DNA of 6,648 bases, from positions 1 to 6,648 of the forward strand of contig URKI01000079.1 of assembly GCA_900548505.1 (NCBI GenBank), read 5' to 3'. The translations under genes were made by a program, and so were the position numbers. Below are positions 1 through 6,195 of the stretch, piece by piece (positions within the stretch are counted from its first letter, which is position 1; each line of letters starts with the position of its first letter). The notes under the pieces are model-generated. The model did not search any database. It saw only the letters and a program-made list of their open reading frames with translations, and was not told where the DNA came from. Source of the stretch: an uncultured Oscillibacter sp. GTDB taxonomy: Bacteria > Bacillota > Clostridia > Oscillospirales > Oscillospiraceae.

Positions 1-73
1 CAGGGTGGTTTTTGAGGATAGACAGAATCTGCTCCAAAACTTCCGTATCTCTTTCGTGCAGCTCCAAAATCAT
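1..73 (-). CDS. Start of an unidentified gene, cut by the window edge
   Basis: An ATG at 73-71 overlaps the TGA stop of the DtxR-family gene in an ATGA arrangement, and the frame stays open to the window edge, giving 24 codons. The visible protein begins MILELHERDTEVLEQILS and is amphipathic, probably helical and rich in Glu and Leu. There is no strong Shine-Dalgarno site; GGACGAG lies a few bases upstream inside the preceding gene, so translation would depend on coupling. The same ATGA overlap joins the other genes of this operon, which is the main argument that the start is real. The product cannot be recognised from so short a stretch. It could be a last small gene of the uptake operon, or a chance open frame. 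Confidence 0.5.
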   Translation of the reverse strand, partial: MILELHERDTEVLEQILSILKNHP

Positions 74-465
74 GACTCGTCCGATGATATCACCGCTTTC
101 TCACTCAGTTTACGAGCTGCTTTCAGTCGCTTAAAGGTTTCCTTACTGATTACATGCTCAATCCGGCAGGCGTCCCGCTCGGCAGTAACAGGATCGACAC
201 CAGCTGCTACAAGCATCTCTGTAAAAAAGCGATGCTTTTCGTAGGTATCCTCGGCAACCTCACGGCCAAGGTCAGTCAGGTGCAGGAAGTGATCTCCATC
301 CATGAGCAGGAAACCGCCCTTTTTCAGTGTAGCCACCGCATGGCACACGCTGGGCTTGGACACATCCATGTGCCGAGCCACATCCACGGAGCGTACCACG
401 CCTCTTTGCTTTTGGAGAACAAGAATCGCTTCCAGGTAATCTTCACCCGATTTGTGTAAAGGCAT
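70..465 (-). CDS. DtxR/MntR-family metal-dependent transcriptional repressor
   Basis: The 131-residue protein has the two-domain DtxR/MntR layout: an N-terminal winged helix (about 5-65, with the recognition region near SKPSVCHAVATLKKGG at 36-51) and a C-terminal metal-binding and dimerisation domain. It has no SH3-like third domain, so in length it resembles MntR (about 140 residues). Likely metal ligands are D9 and E12 (GEDYLE), H78, C100, E103 and H104 (ACRIEH). Known for the family: DtxR uses Cys, Glu and His in an ACRWEH motif for its iron site, while MntR has Glu at the Cys position and an Asp near the N-terminus. This protein has the DtxR-type Cys with the MntR-type Asp, so iron versus manganese is unsettled. 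The start at 465 has AAGGGGG at 473-479. The gene follows the ECF ATPase by 45 bp with no terminator, so it is probably the fourth gene of that operon and may repress it when metal is plentiful. Confidence 0.9.
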   Translation of the reverse strand: MPLHKSGEDYLEAILVLQKQRGVVRSVDVARHMDVSKPSVCHAVATLKKGGFLLMDGDHFLHLTDLGREVAEDTYEKHRFFTEMLVAAGVDPVTAERDACRIEHVISKETFKRLKAARKLSEKAVISSDES

Positions 466-510
466 AGTCAGTCCCCCTTCCGTTATATAGGTGGCTATTT
501 CCAGGACACT

Positions 511-1908
511 TCATTGCCGCTTGTCATTTGGCAGCCAATCTGCAGTCCAGGCCCCGCTCTCCCGCAGGAATTCGCCGTCATGGGTGATGACCACCACGCA
601 TAGTCCCTGCGCCGCCAACTCTCGGAGACGCTGGCTCACCTCCAGCATATGGGCGTAGTCCAGACCGCTGGTAGGCTCATCAAAGATCAGCAGCTCCTTT
701 CCGCTGAGGCAGCCGTCAGCAACGGCCAGTCTCTGCTTCTGCCCGCCGGATAGAGCCATGGGGTGAGTATCCGCATACTGAGCCAGATCCATTCGGTCCA
801 AGGCGGTCAAAGCATCCTGTTCTGCGGCCGTATTTCCCAGCCGGACTTCCGCCAGCACACTGTCTCCAAAAAGCTGGAGGTTCACATCCTGCATGATAAG
901 AAACGCCTTCCGCCTTCTTTCCGTTCGGCGCAGAGGCTTTCCGTCCCAAAAAATCGTACCGCTTTGTTCTTTCATCAAACCGCACAGACACCGGGCCAGG
1001 GTGGTCTTGCCCGCCCCGTTGTGGCCGGTAATGGCGGTAATTTTCCCCCTGGGCGCATGGAAGGATACGCCCTCCCATACAGTCGCACCGTTATAAGCCG
1101 CGCACAGCTCCCGCACCGTCAAGCCGTCTGCTTCCATCGCTGAGCTTGACTCAGGTGAGGACACCGGTATCTCCGCAATGCTTCGCAGTCCCATGGAGCG
1201 GCGTTCTTCCTCGGGCAGAGCGAGGAAATCTTTCCCGTAATATTCCCGTTCCAGCTGCCCGCTCCGCAGATAGAACACCCGATCAGCCAGATCGGCAGCG
1301 TACCACAGGCGGTGCTCTGCCATCAGCACGGTCTTCCCGGCCTTTTTCAGCTGATTCAGAATCTCCCGGAGCTGGCGGATACCCTCCCCATCCAGATTGG
1401 AGGAAGGCTCGTCCAGTACAAACAGCTCCGGCCCCATGGCCCAGGCGCTGGCGCAGGCAATGCGCTGTTTCTCTCCACCGGACAGAGCAAAAATGCTCCG
1501 CTCCAGCAGCGGCCCCACTCCGCAGACTTGGGCGGCGGATTCCAGAGCCTGTGCCATTTCATCGTGGGACGCTCCACGACTCTCCAGCCCAAAAAGCACC
1601 TCGCTGGTGGTGTCCAGATTGAAGAACTGGGACTTGGGGTTCTGAAACACCGAGCCCACCGTCCGCGCCAGTTCCCACAGCGGGGTCCGTGCCACATCCT
1701 GGCTGCCGACCATAACAGTTCCCGCCAGCGTCCCACCTCCAGTATGCTGGAGCAGACCATTGACCAGCTTGATGATTGTGGTCTTGCCGCAGCCGCTCTC
1801 ACCGGTGAGCAGGATAAGTTCCCCCGGTTTCACAGAAAAGGTGCAGTCCCGAAGGCTTGGCGTCTCCTTGCCCTCATAAGTATAGGTCACATGGTCAAAG
1901 CTAATCAT
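511..1908 (-). CDS. ECF transporter ATPase, two fused ATP-binding domains (EcfA-EcfA')
   Basis: The 465-residue cytoplasmic protein supplies ATP hydrolysis for an energy-coupling-factor importer; its two ABC domains replace the usual separate EcfA1 and EcfA2. Domain 1 (about 1-225) has Walker A GESGCGKTT at 36-44, a Q-loop VFQNPKSQFF with Q89, signature LSGGEKQRI at 142-150, Walker B ending DEP at 166-168 and switch His199. Domain 2 (about 262-465) has Walker A GHNGAGKTT at 295-303, Q340, signature LSGGQKQRL at 386-394, Walker B IFDEP at 408-412 and His443. Both sites keep the catalytic Glu, so both look active. The linker (about 225-262) is Ser/Glu-rich. The same frame is open upstream to 2106, but that stretch lies over EcfT in another frame and looks like a shadow. 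The ATG at 1908 overlaps the EcfT stop (ATGA), has AAGGGGG at 1916-1922 and begins exactly at the ABC fold (MISFDHVTYTY). Confidence 0.93.
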   Translation of the reverse strand: MISFDHVTYTYEGKETPSLRDCTFSVKPGELILLTGESGCGKTTIIKLVNGLLQHTGGGTLAGTVMVGSQDVARTPLWELARTVGSVFQNPKSQFFNLDTTSEVLFGLESRGASHDEMAQALESAAQVCGVGPLLERSIFALSGGEKQRIACASAWAMGPELFVLDEPSSNLDGEGIRQLREILNQLKKAGKTVLMAEHRLWYAADLADRVFYLRSGQLEREYYGKDFLALPEEERRSMGLRSIAEIPVSSPESSSAMEADGLTVRELCAAYNGATVWEGVSFHAPRGKITAITGHNGAGKTTLARCLCGLMKEQSGTIFWDGKPLRRTERRRKAFLIMQDVNLQLFGDSVLAEVRLGNTAAEQDALTALDRMDLAQYADTHPMALSGGQKQRLAVADGCLSGKELLIFDEPTSGLDYAHMLEVSQRLRELAAQGLCVVVITHDGEFLRESGAWTADWLPNDKRQ

Positions 1909-2597
1909 GGCAGCACCCCCTTGCAGCAGATCCCACCCACGCAGAGGGCCAGAAACAGTAGTGTGACCACCACATCCTGGATGTGAAATCCGATGGGCCG
2001 CCAGGAGGACATCTTTCCTGGGTACTCGATGCCCCGAGCGGTGGCGGATTCGCTGAGTTCTTCTGCTGTCTGGGCTGCCCCCATGAGCATTGGTACATAA
2101 ATGCACTCCAGTTTCTCCTCAAAGCCACGGATATTTCGAAGATCCATTGCATCCCGGATATGACGCAAATCCTGCCGAAGCGCAGGCAGAAAGCGCAGCG
2201 TCACCGCAAGGGTAATAGAAAAACTCCGGGGAGCGCCCATCCTCTCCAAAGCAGCCATGAACTGGCTGACGCTGGTGGTGGCAATCAGATAGGCACCGCC
2301 GGCAATACAGGGGAACACCAGAATGAAGTAGGTCACCGTAGCAAAGACCGTAGCCAAAGAGCCGGGCAACAGCGGCAACAGCCAGTATTGTATCGCCAGG
2401 ATAGCCAGATATGTCGCCAGCAGCCCTGCCAGCATGGTACCTTTCCGTTCTACCAGAAAGAGAATCAAATAGGCTACCATGACACCGAGCTGGAAAACCG
2501 CAGAGCTCCAGGTGAACACCACCACATTGGCCAACAGCCAGATTAGAATCTTGGTCCGAGGATCAAGAAAAGAAGGGTAAATATTCTTCGTCCTCAT
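1905..2597 (-). CDS. ECF transporter transmembrane coupling component (EcfT)
   Basis: The 230-residue integral membrane protein links the substrate-binding S component to the ATPase. Hydrophobic segments lie near residues 17-48, 54-75, 82-106 and 206-224. The segment at 117-158 is the amphipathic coupling region, containing the EcfT-like stretch TLRFLPALRQDL. Two short Arg-Gly motifs, IRG at 156-158 and ARG at 187-189 (ATARGIE), match the paired ARG motifs by which EcfT docks onto the Q-loop grooves of the ATPases. This is family knowledge, and both motifs are visible here. The C-terminus carries an adjacent Cys pair (C224, C225) of unknown meaning. It overlaps the S-component stop and the ATPase start by 4 bases each, so the three products are probably translationally coupled. 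Length is close to that of other EcfT proteins. Confidence 0.92.
   Translation of the reverse strand: MRTKNIYPSFLDPRTKILIWLLANVVVFTWSSAVFQLGVMVAYLILFLVERKGTMLAGLLATYLAILAIQYWLLPLLPGSLATVFATVTYFILVFPCIAGGAYLIATTSVSQFMAALERMGAPRSFSITLAVTLRFLPALRQDLRHIRDAMDLRNIRGFEEKLECIYVPMLMGAAQTAEELSESATARGIEYPGKMSSWRPIGFHIQDVVVTLLFLALCVGGICCKGVLP
1916..1922 (-). promoter_or_regulatory. Ribosome-binding site that fixes the EcfA start
   Basis: AAGGGGG on the minus strand ends 7 bases before the ATG at 1908, within the end of EcfT. It supports the 465-residue ATPase over the longer open frame that begins at 2106. The run of five G is a slightly unusual Shine-Dalgarno variant, seen again before the DtxR gene (473-479). 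Confidence 0.7.
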
Positions 2598-3196
2598 TGG
2601 GCCAGCCCGGCCTTGACAAAATGCTTACGCATGAGCTTCATACCCAGCAAGGACCCCAGAACAGAACCCACCAGAATGCTCAGTACAATGACCCCGAACA
2701 CCGGCCAGGTCAGCAAGCCCTCCATGGTGGCCATATAGCCAGCGTCCATCATCTGGGCGGCATACTCCAAATAGCTCTCTTTGGTAAACCAGAGGGGCAG
2801 AAAGTCACCGATAAAGCCCAGATTGAAGCAGAAAAAGCCCAGCATCAGCCAGCTTTTCCGCCGGAACTGTCCAGCTCGCAGGCACAGCTCACACAGGATT
2901 CCTCCCACCAGTCCCGTGATGGGGAACATCCAGGTTGCAGCCACCAGCACCACGCCGGTGATCAGGCTGGTGAGAAGAAAGGGGCCGTTTTTCCGCACTT
3001 TGGCCACCATCAGCATGAACACCGGTCCGATCAGAATGGCATCAATAAAGTGAGTAGCAAACCATACATAGGGGCTGACACCGCCCACCAGCATAAAAAG
3101 AAAGCGGATTGCTATGCATACCGCCCCCAGTGCGCCGGCGGTGATGGCATCTTTGGCAGTCAGTTTGCGTTTTCCCTGTTCCAATGATTGAGACAT
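2594..3196 (-). CDS. ECF transporter S component, Trep_Strep/MptD-type membrane protein
   Basis: The 200-residue, strongly hydrophobic protein has about six predicted membrane segments (near 18-40, 47-66, 72-90, 93-107, 116-136 and 160-187). It ends in a basic tail with the pattern GMKLMRKHFVKAGL at 185-198. Length, hydrophobicity and the basic C-terminal motif fit the Trep_Strep family, annotated in clostridia as MptD-like ECF S components. Such proteins bind substrate at the membrane surface and are energised by EcfT and EcfA, which follow immediately here. Substrate is not readable from sequence. The cluster context (DtxR regulator, AraC regulator, paired half-transporters) favours iron, heme or a metallophore. 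It is the first gene of the operon: the ATG at 3196 has AGGAGG at 3206-3211, 9 bases away, behind a predicted regulated promoter. Confidence 0.85.
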   Translation of the reverse strand: MSQSLEQGKRKLTAKDAITAGALGAVCIAIRFLFMLVGGVSPYVWFATHFIDAILIGPVFMLMVAKVRKNGPFLLTSLITGVVLVAATWMFPITGLVGGILCELCLRAGQFRRKSWLMLGFFCFNLGFIGDFLPLWFTKESYLEYAAQMMDAGYMATMEGLLTWPVFGVIVLSILVGSVLGSLLGMKLMRKHFVKAGLAQ

Positions 3197-3221
3197 ATTT
3201 CATTTCCTCCTGTCAGTAATC

Positions 3222-3237
3222 GTTAGACATTGCTAAC
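3222..3237. promoter_or_regulatory. Candidate metalloregulator operator (inverted repeat)
   Basis: GTTAG-ACATTG-CTAAC is an imperfect 16-bp palindrome matching its reverse complement at 12 of 16 positions, with perfect 5-bp arms. It sits at the predicted transcription start of the ECF operon and upstream of the S-component ribosome site. The TTAG/CTAA arms recall DtxR/IdeR iron boxes (consensus TTAGGTTAGCCTAACCTAA), though the central spacing differs. Since the operon encodes a DtxR-family protein, this is the best visible candidate for its operator. This is inference from position and symmetry only. Confidence 0.45.
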
Positions 3238-3245
3238 CATAAGAC

Positions 3246-3275
3246 AGGATAGCATAGCTGCTTGTCTGCCACCAA
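3246..3275 (-). promoter_or_regulatory. Predicted promoter of the ECF-dtxR operon
   Basis: Read on the minus strand, TTGGTG (3275-3270) is followed after 18 bp by TATCCT (3251-3246), preceded by an extended -10 TG at 3254-3253. Transcription would begin near 3239, about 43 bases before the S-component ATG. Both hexamers deviate from consensus, which suits a promoter that needs an activator. It lies between a direct repeat upstream and an inverted repeat downstream. Confidence 0.5.
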
Positions 3276-3304
3276 CTCCATACAGGCGTTTTGGCTCCAA
3301 ACAG
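3276..3304. repeat. 10-bp direct repeat, candidate AraC activator site
   Basis: CTCCATACAG at 3276-3285 and CTCCAAACAG at 3295-3304 differ at one base and are 19 bp apart start to start, close to two turns of the helix, so they face the same side of the DNA. The copy nearer the ECF promoter directly abuts its -35 hexamer. AraC-family activators typically bind paired direct repeats in this position. The divergent AraC gene begins 83 bp away and is the obvious candidate to bind here. No binding evidence exists in the sequence itself. Confidence 0.45.
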
Positions 3305-3325
3305 CACTCAGATTCAGAGCATTCA

Positions 3326-3354
3326 TTGACGGCTCGTCGCCGGTCCGGTACAAT
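3326..3354 (+). promoter_or_regulatory. Predicted sigma-A promoter of the AraC-family gene
   Basis: TTGACG at 3326-3331 and TACAAT at 3349-3354 are separated by 17 bp; each hexamer differs from consensus by one base. Transcription would begin near 3361, leaving a leader of about 26 bases with GGAGG at 3374-3378, 8 bases before the ATG at 3387. This is much closer to consensus than the divergent ECF promoter, implying steady production of the regulator. Confidence 0.7.
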
Positions 3355-3386
3355 CAAAACCAGATCAAGCAACGGAGGCACTGCTC

Positions 3387-4361
3387 ATGTCCAATATGAC
3401 ACAACTGTTTGATGCCAGCCGTTTCCCGGGCAATGTGAAGGTTCGATCCGCCGGCAAGTCTGCGGTGATGACCCTCAGCGGCCCGGAAAACGGAAGCCTG
3501 CGACTGTTCTCCCTGTGGGATGGTGCGGTTCTTTCTTTCAACCGGATCTATACCCAGGTCTGGCCTCTGGCGCAGAACGAGGCAGCCAACATCCTGCTGC
3601 TGAACTTCTGCCAGAAGGGGCGCTGTGAGGTGGTGCTGGAGGATGGGCAGTTTGCTTTCCTCGCTCAAGGGCACATGGCCGTAGGAACCCAGCAGGCTCA
3701 GGAGGAGTATCGCTACCCCAGCGGTCTCTATGAGGGTATCGAGTTGTTTTTGGATCTGGATCTGTTGGCCCATCGTCCCTATCCACTGTTTCAGGAGGGG
3801 GAAGTAAGCCTGGAGGGGATCGTAGAGCACCTGCATACCTCCCGCCGCCTGTATTTGGGACCCACGCCTGCCTGTGTGCAGACATTGCTGGACGACCTGT
3901 GGCGGCTGCGGGATTCGGAGGAAGCGGGATTGATGAAACTCCTCTCCGCCCAGCTGCTTTGGAAGGTAGAACGCCAGCCTATTGAGACCAGTCCTATGGT
4001 TCGCTATTTTACCAGCTCTCAGGTGGCCATTGCCAGGGAGACACGGAACATCCTGTGCGCAGATCTGAGCCAGAACCACACAGCACGGGAGCTGGCAGAG
4101 CGGTTCCAGGTTGCCGAAACCAGTCTCAAGAATTACTTCCGCGGTGTGTTTGGAGAAAACCTCTCCACATTTTTGCGAGAGGCGAGGATGCGCCGGGCAG
4201 CAGAATTACTGCAGAGCAGCGAATTACGAGTAGCAGAGATCGCAGCACAGGTAGGCTACGAAAATCAGAGCAAATTTGCGGCGGTCTTTGTCCGGCGCTT
4301 TGGCTGCCCGCCGCTGGAGTATCGCCGCAGGGCACGGCTTTCGTTTCCCGATGGCGGTTAA
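3387..4361 (+). CDS. AraC-family transcriptional regulator (YbtA/PchR-like layout)
   Basis: The 324-residue protein has an N-terminal sensing region (about 1-200) and a C-terminal AraC-type DNA-binding domain (about 212-314) with two helix-turn-helix units. The first is near TARELAERFQVAETSLKNYF (232-251), the second near VAEIAAQVGYENQSKFAAVF (282-301), followed by the family-typical FGCPPLEYRR at 305-314. The N-terminal half, with the stretch around LLLNFCQKGRCEVVLEDGQF (70-89), is of the length and layout of siderophore-sensing regulators such as PchR and YbtA; that likeness is remembered from the family, not computed. It is divergent from the ECF operon and convergent with the half-transporter pair, so it may activate both when it binds the transported ligand. 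The start is fixed by GGAGG at 3374-3378. The last residues (about 315-324) are a short extra tail. Confidence 0.9.
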   Translation: MSNMTQLFDASRFPGNVKVRSAGKSAVMTLSGPENGSLRLFSLWDGAVLSFNRIYTQVWPLAQNEAANILLLNFCQKGRCEVVLEDGQFAFLAQGHMAVGTQQAQEEYRYPSGLYEGIELFLDLDLLAHRPYPLFQEGEVSLEGIVEHLHTSRRLYLGPTPACVQTLLDDLWRLRDSEEAGLMKLLSAQLLWKVERQPIETSPMVRYFTSSQVAIARETRNILCADLSQNHTARELAERFQVAETSLKNYFRGVFGENLSTFLREARMRRAAELLQSSELRVAEIAAQVGYENQSKFAAVFVRRFGCPPLEYRRRARLSFPDGG

Positions 4362-4381
4362 AGCAGACTTTCAGTTCAGAA

Positions 4382-4421
4382 AGAAGCCCACAGTTCTTTG
4401 TATCGGGAACTGTGGGCTTCT
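4382..4421. terminator. Bidirectional hairpin terminator between convergent genes
   Basis: A perfect 15-bp stem (AGAAGCCCACAGTTC at 4382-4396, complement at 4407-4421) encloses a 10-base loop. It lies 20 bases after the AraC stop and 22 bases after the end of the convergent half-transporter gene. The T-rich tails are modest on both sides (CTCATTTCT on plus, TTCTG on minus, continuing the stem's own CTTCT), so the very stable stem must do most of the work. It probably ends both transcripts and prevents antisense reading into each gene. Confidence 0.8.
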
Positions 4422-4443
4422 CTCATTTCTATTGCACAAAGAA

Positions 4444-6195
4444 TTATGGCCTTGCCCCATTCAACTGCCACTGGGCGCTTTCACTCTGGAGCTCCACCAT
4501 GTGCCGGAACAGGCCGCCCTCCGCCATCAGCTCCTGCGGGGAGCCTTGCTGCGCCACTTTTCCGTCCTTCAGCACCACGATATGATCCGCCCCGGCCACG
4601 GTGCGCATCCGATGGGCGATGACCAGTACCGTTTTGCCTGCCAGAAGCCGAGAAAGCGCCCCCTGCACCTTGGTTTCGTTTTCCACATCCAGAGAGGCGG
4701 TGGCCTCATCCAGCAACACGATGGGCGCATCCTTGAGCAACGCCCGGGCGATGGAGATGCGCTGCCGCTCGCCGCCGGAAAGCTTGGCGCCGTTTTCTCC
4801 GATGGGCGTCTGATAGCCCTGTGGCAGTTTACTGACAAACTCCTCGCAGTTGGCGGCCCTGGCCGCAGCCATCACCTCCGCGTCGGAGGCACCTCGCCTG
4901 CCCAGGCGGATATTCTCCATCACCGTGTCGTCAAACAGCACCACATCCTGAAAAACCATGGAGTAATCGGTCAGCAGCACCTCCGGGTCCACCGTGGCGA
5001 TATCCACCCCGCCCACTTTAATCGTACCCCCGGTGATATCCCACAGGCGGGCGGCCAGCCGGGCGCAGGTGCTTTTGCCGGAGCCGGAGGGCCCCACCAG
5101 CGCAGTGATCTCGCCTTCTTTGGCGGTAAAGCTGACATCATGCAGGACGGCGTCTTTATCATAGGCGAACTCCACATGGTCAAAGACAATGTCGTGTCCC
5201 TTGGGCCGGAAGGTTTCCGCCCCTTCGGCGATGGGCGTGTCGAACAGAGCGTTCATCCGGTCTGCCGACACCTGGGAGACAAACAGCTCGGCGATCAGTG
5301 CCAAGCTCTGATCGAAGGGCGCATAGATCCGGGTGATGACCATCAGGAACAGAAACAGCAGCATGAAGTCGATCTGTCCGGACAAAATCAGCCCCGCGCC
5401 CACAAGGATCGTGGTGGCCACACCCAGCCGCATGATGACGCTGGCCCCGTTGACAAACAGGCCGGTGACCAGCTCGCCGCGGATCATGATCCGTTCATGC
5501 TCGTCGATCTTCCGGTACAGCCCGGCAAGGTAACGCTCCTCCTGATTGGTGGCACGGATCTCCCGCACATTTTCCAGCGCCTCCTGCATCCCGTCCGAGA
5601 CCCGCACAGCGGCGCGCTTGGTCCGCTCCGCCTGGCGCTCAGTGAGCTTCCGGCTCCCAAACAGCAGGCCGAAGGCCACCGGCACCCCCCAGAGGCAGGC
5701 AAGGGCCAGCCGCCAGTCATACCAGAGCAGGCACACTGCGATCACGGCGGTGGATATATAGGAGCCGTACAAGTAGCCCAGCACGTGGCTCCAGACATGC
5801 TCCATGCGGTTGACATCGCCCATCAGGGTCTCCGTCAGGTCGGCCAGATCCCGCTTGCCGAAAAAGCCGAGAGGCAGCTTGCGAAGCCGCTCCGCCAGAC
5901 GCAGGCGGGTGGCCTTGACCTCACCGTACACCAGGCCGTAGGTGGCCTTGTACTGCTGGAGATGCGTGAGAAAGGAGAGAAGTACAAATATCACGAGGCC
6001 AGCCAGCACCGGCAAAGCCGCAGGCAGGACACCGCCGGCCAAAGTTTCCATCAGGCCGGACATCACAAGGTACAAAATGCTGACTCCGCCCATGACTACC
6101 AGATTGACGATTACCGTCCAGAAGGTTCCCTTTTTGGTGTTCTGTACACCCTGATCCGTCAGGGCATATTTCCGTTGAAAGCTTGCTCCGAACAT
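4444..6195 (-). CDS. ABC half-transporter, membrane domain fused to ATPase (heterodimer partner)
   Basis: The 583-residue protein has an exporter-fold membrane domain (about 1-320; hydrophobic stretches near 25-46, 53-76, 138-157, 162-180, 245-271 and 276-290) and a C-terminal ATPase. The ATPase has A-loop Tyr345, Walker A GPSGSGKST at 368-376, Q-loop Q416, signature LSGGERQRI at 472-480, Walker B IVLLDEATASLD at 492-503 with Glu497, and switch His528. All key residues are present. The frame is open 20 codons further upstream, but the ATG at 6195 is preferred: it overlaps the preceding stop as TAATG, has GGAGG at 6203-6207 and matches the usual family N-terminus (MFGASFQRKY). Adjacent half-transporters usually heterodimerise. 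Context (ECF importer, DtxR and AraC regulators) favours an IrtAB/YbtPQ-like role in metal-chelate import, but sequence alone cannot exclude a drug or peptide exporter. Confidence 0.92.
   Translation of the reverse strand: MFGASFQRKYALTDQGVQNTKKGTFWTVIVNLVVMGGVSILYLVMSGLMETLAGGVLPAALPVLAGLVIFVLLSFLTHLQQYKATYGLVYGEVKATRLRLAERLRKLPLGFFGKRDLADLTETLMGDVNRMEHVWSHVLGYLYGSYISTAVIAVCLLWYDWRLALACLWGVPVAFGLLFGSRKLTERQAERTKRAAVRVSDGMQEALENVREIRATNQEERYLAGLYRKIDEHERIMIRGELVTGLFVNGASVIMRLGVATTILVGAGLILSGQIDFMLLFLFLMVITRIYAPFDQSLALIAELFVSQVSADRMNALFDTPIAEGAETFRPKGHDIVFDHVEFAYDKDAVLHDVSFTAKEGEITALVGPSGSGKSTCARLAARLWDITGGTIKVGGVDIATVDPEVLLTDYSMVFQDVVLFDDTVMENIRLGRRGASDAEVMAAARAANCEEFVSKLPQGYQTPIGENGAKLSGGERQRISIARALLKDAPIVLLDEATASLDVENETKVQGALSRLLAGKTVLVIAHRMRTVAGADHIVVLKDGKVAQQGSPQELMAEGGLFRHMVELQSESAQWQLNGARP

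Noticed and set aside
485..490. TATATA on the minus strand as a -10 box for a separate dtxR promoter
   Set aside because: No -35-like hexamer lies 16-18 bp upstream, and the gap of 45 bp without a terminator fits co-transcription with the ECF genes.
1312..1986. A 224-codon plus-strand open frame over the first ATPase domain
   Set aside because: Antisense to intact Walker A, signature and Q-loop motifs of the EcfA protein; no motif of its own.
1909..2106. N-terminal extension of the double ATPase (66 extra codons)
   Set aside because: The extension lies entirely over EcfT in another frame and is an Arg/His/Gly-rich shadow. The ATG at 1908 has a ribosome site and an ATGA overlap and begins directly at the ABC fold.
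2597..3187. A 196-codon plus-strand open frame over the S component
   Set aside because: It is Gln/His-rich antisense to a clear six-helix membrane protein and lacks a credible ribosome site.
3290..3301. TTTGG-CT-CCAAA palindrome in the divergent region
   Set aside because: The arms are only 5 bp and overlap the second copy of the direct repeat, which explains half of it. It may be part of an AraC site but is not convincing as a separate operator.
3354..4079. A 241-codon minus-strand open frame over the AraC gene
   Set aside because: The AraC-family protein on the plus strand has a strong promoter, ribosome site and two recognisable helix-turn-helix units; the antisense product is Gln/His-rich and matches no family I know.
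4368..4383. CTTTC-N6-GAAAG inverted repeat before the terminator
   Set aside because: Five-base A/T-rich arms that run into the strong 15-bp stem; likely incidental.
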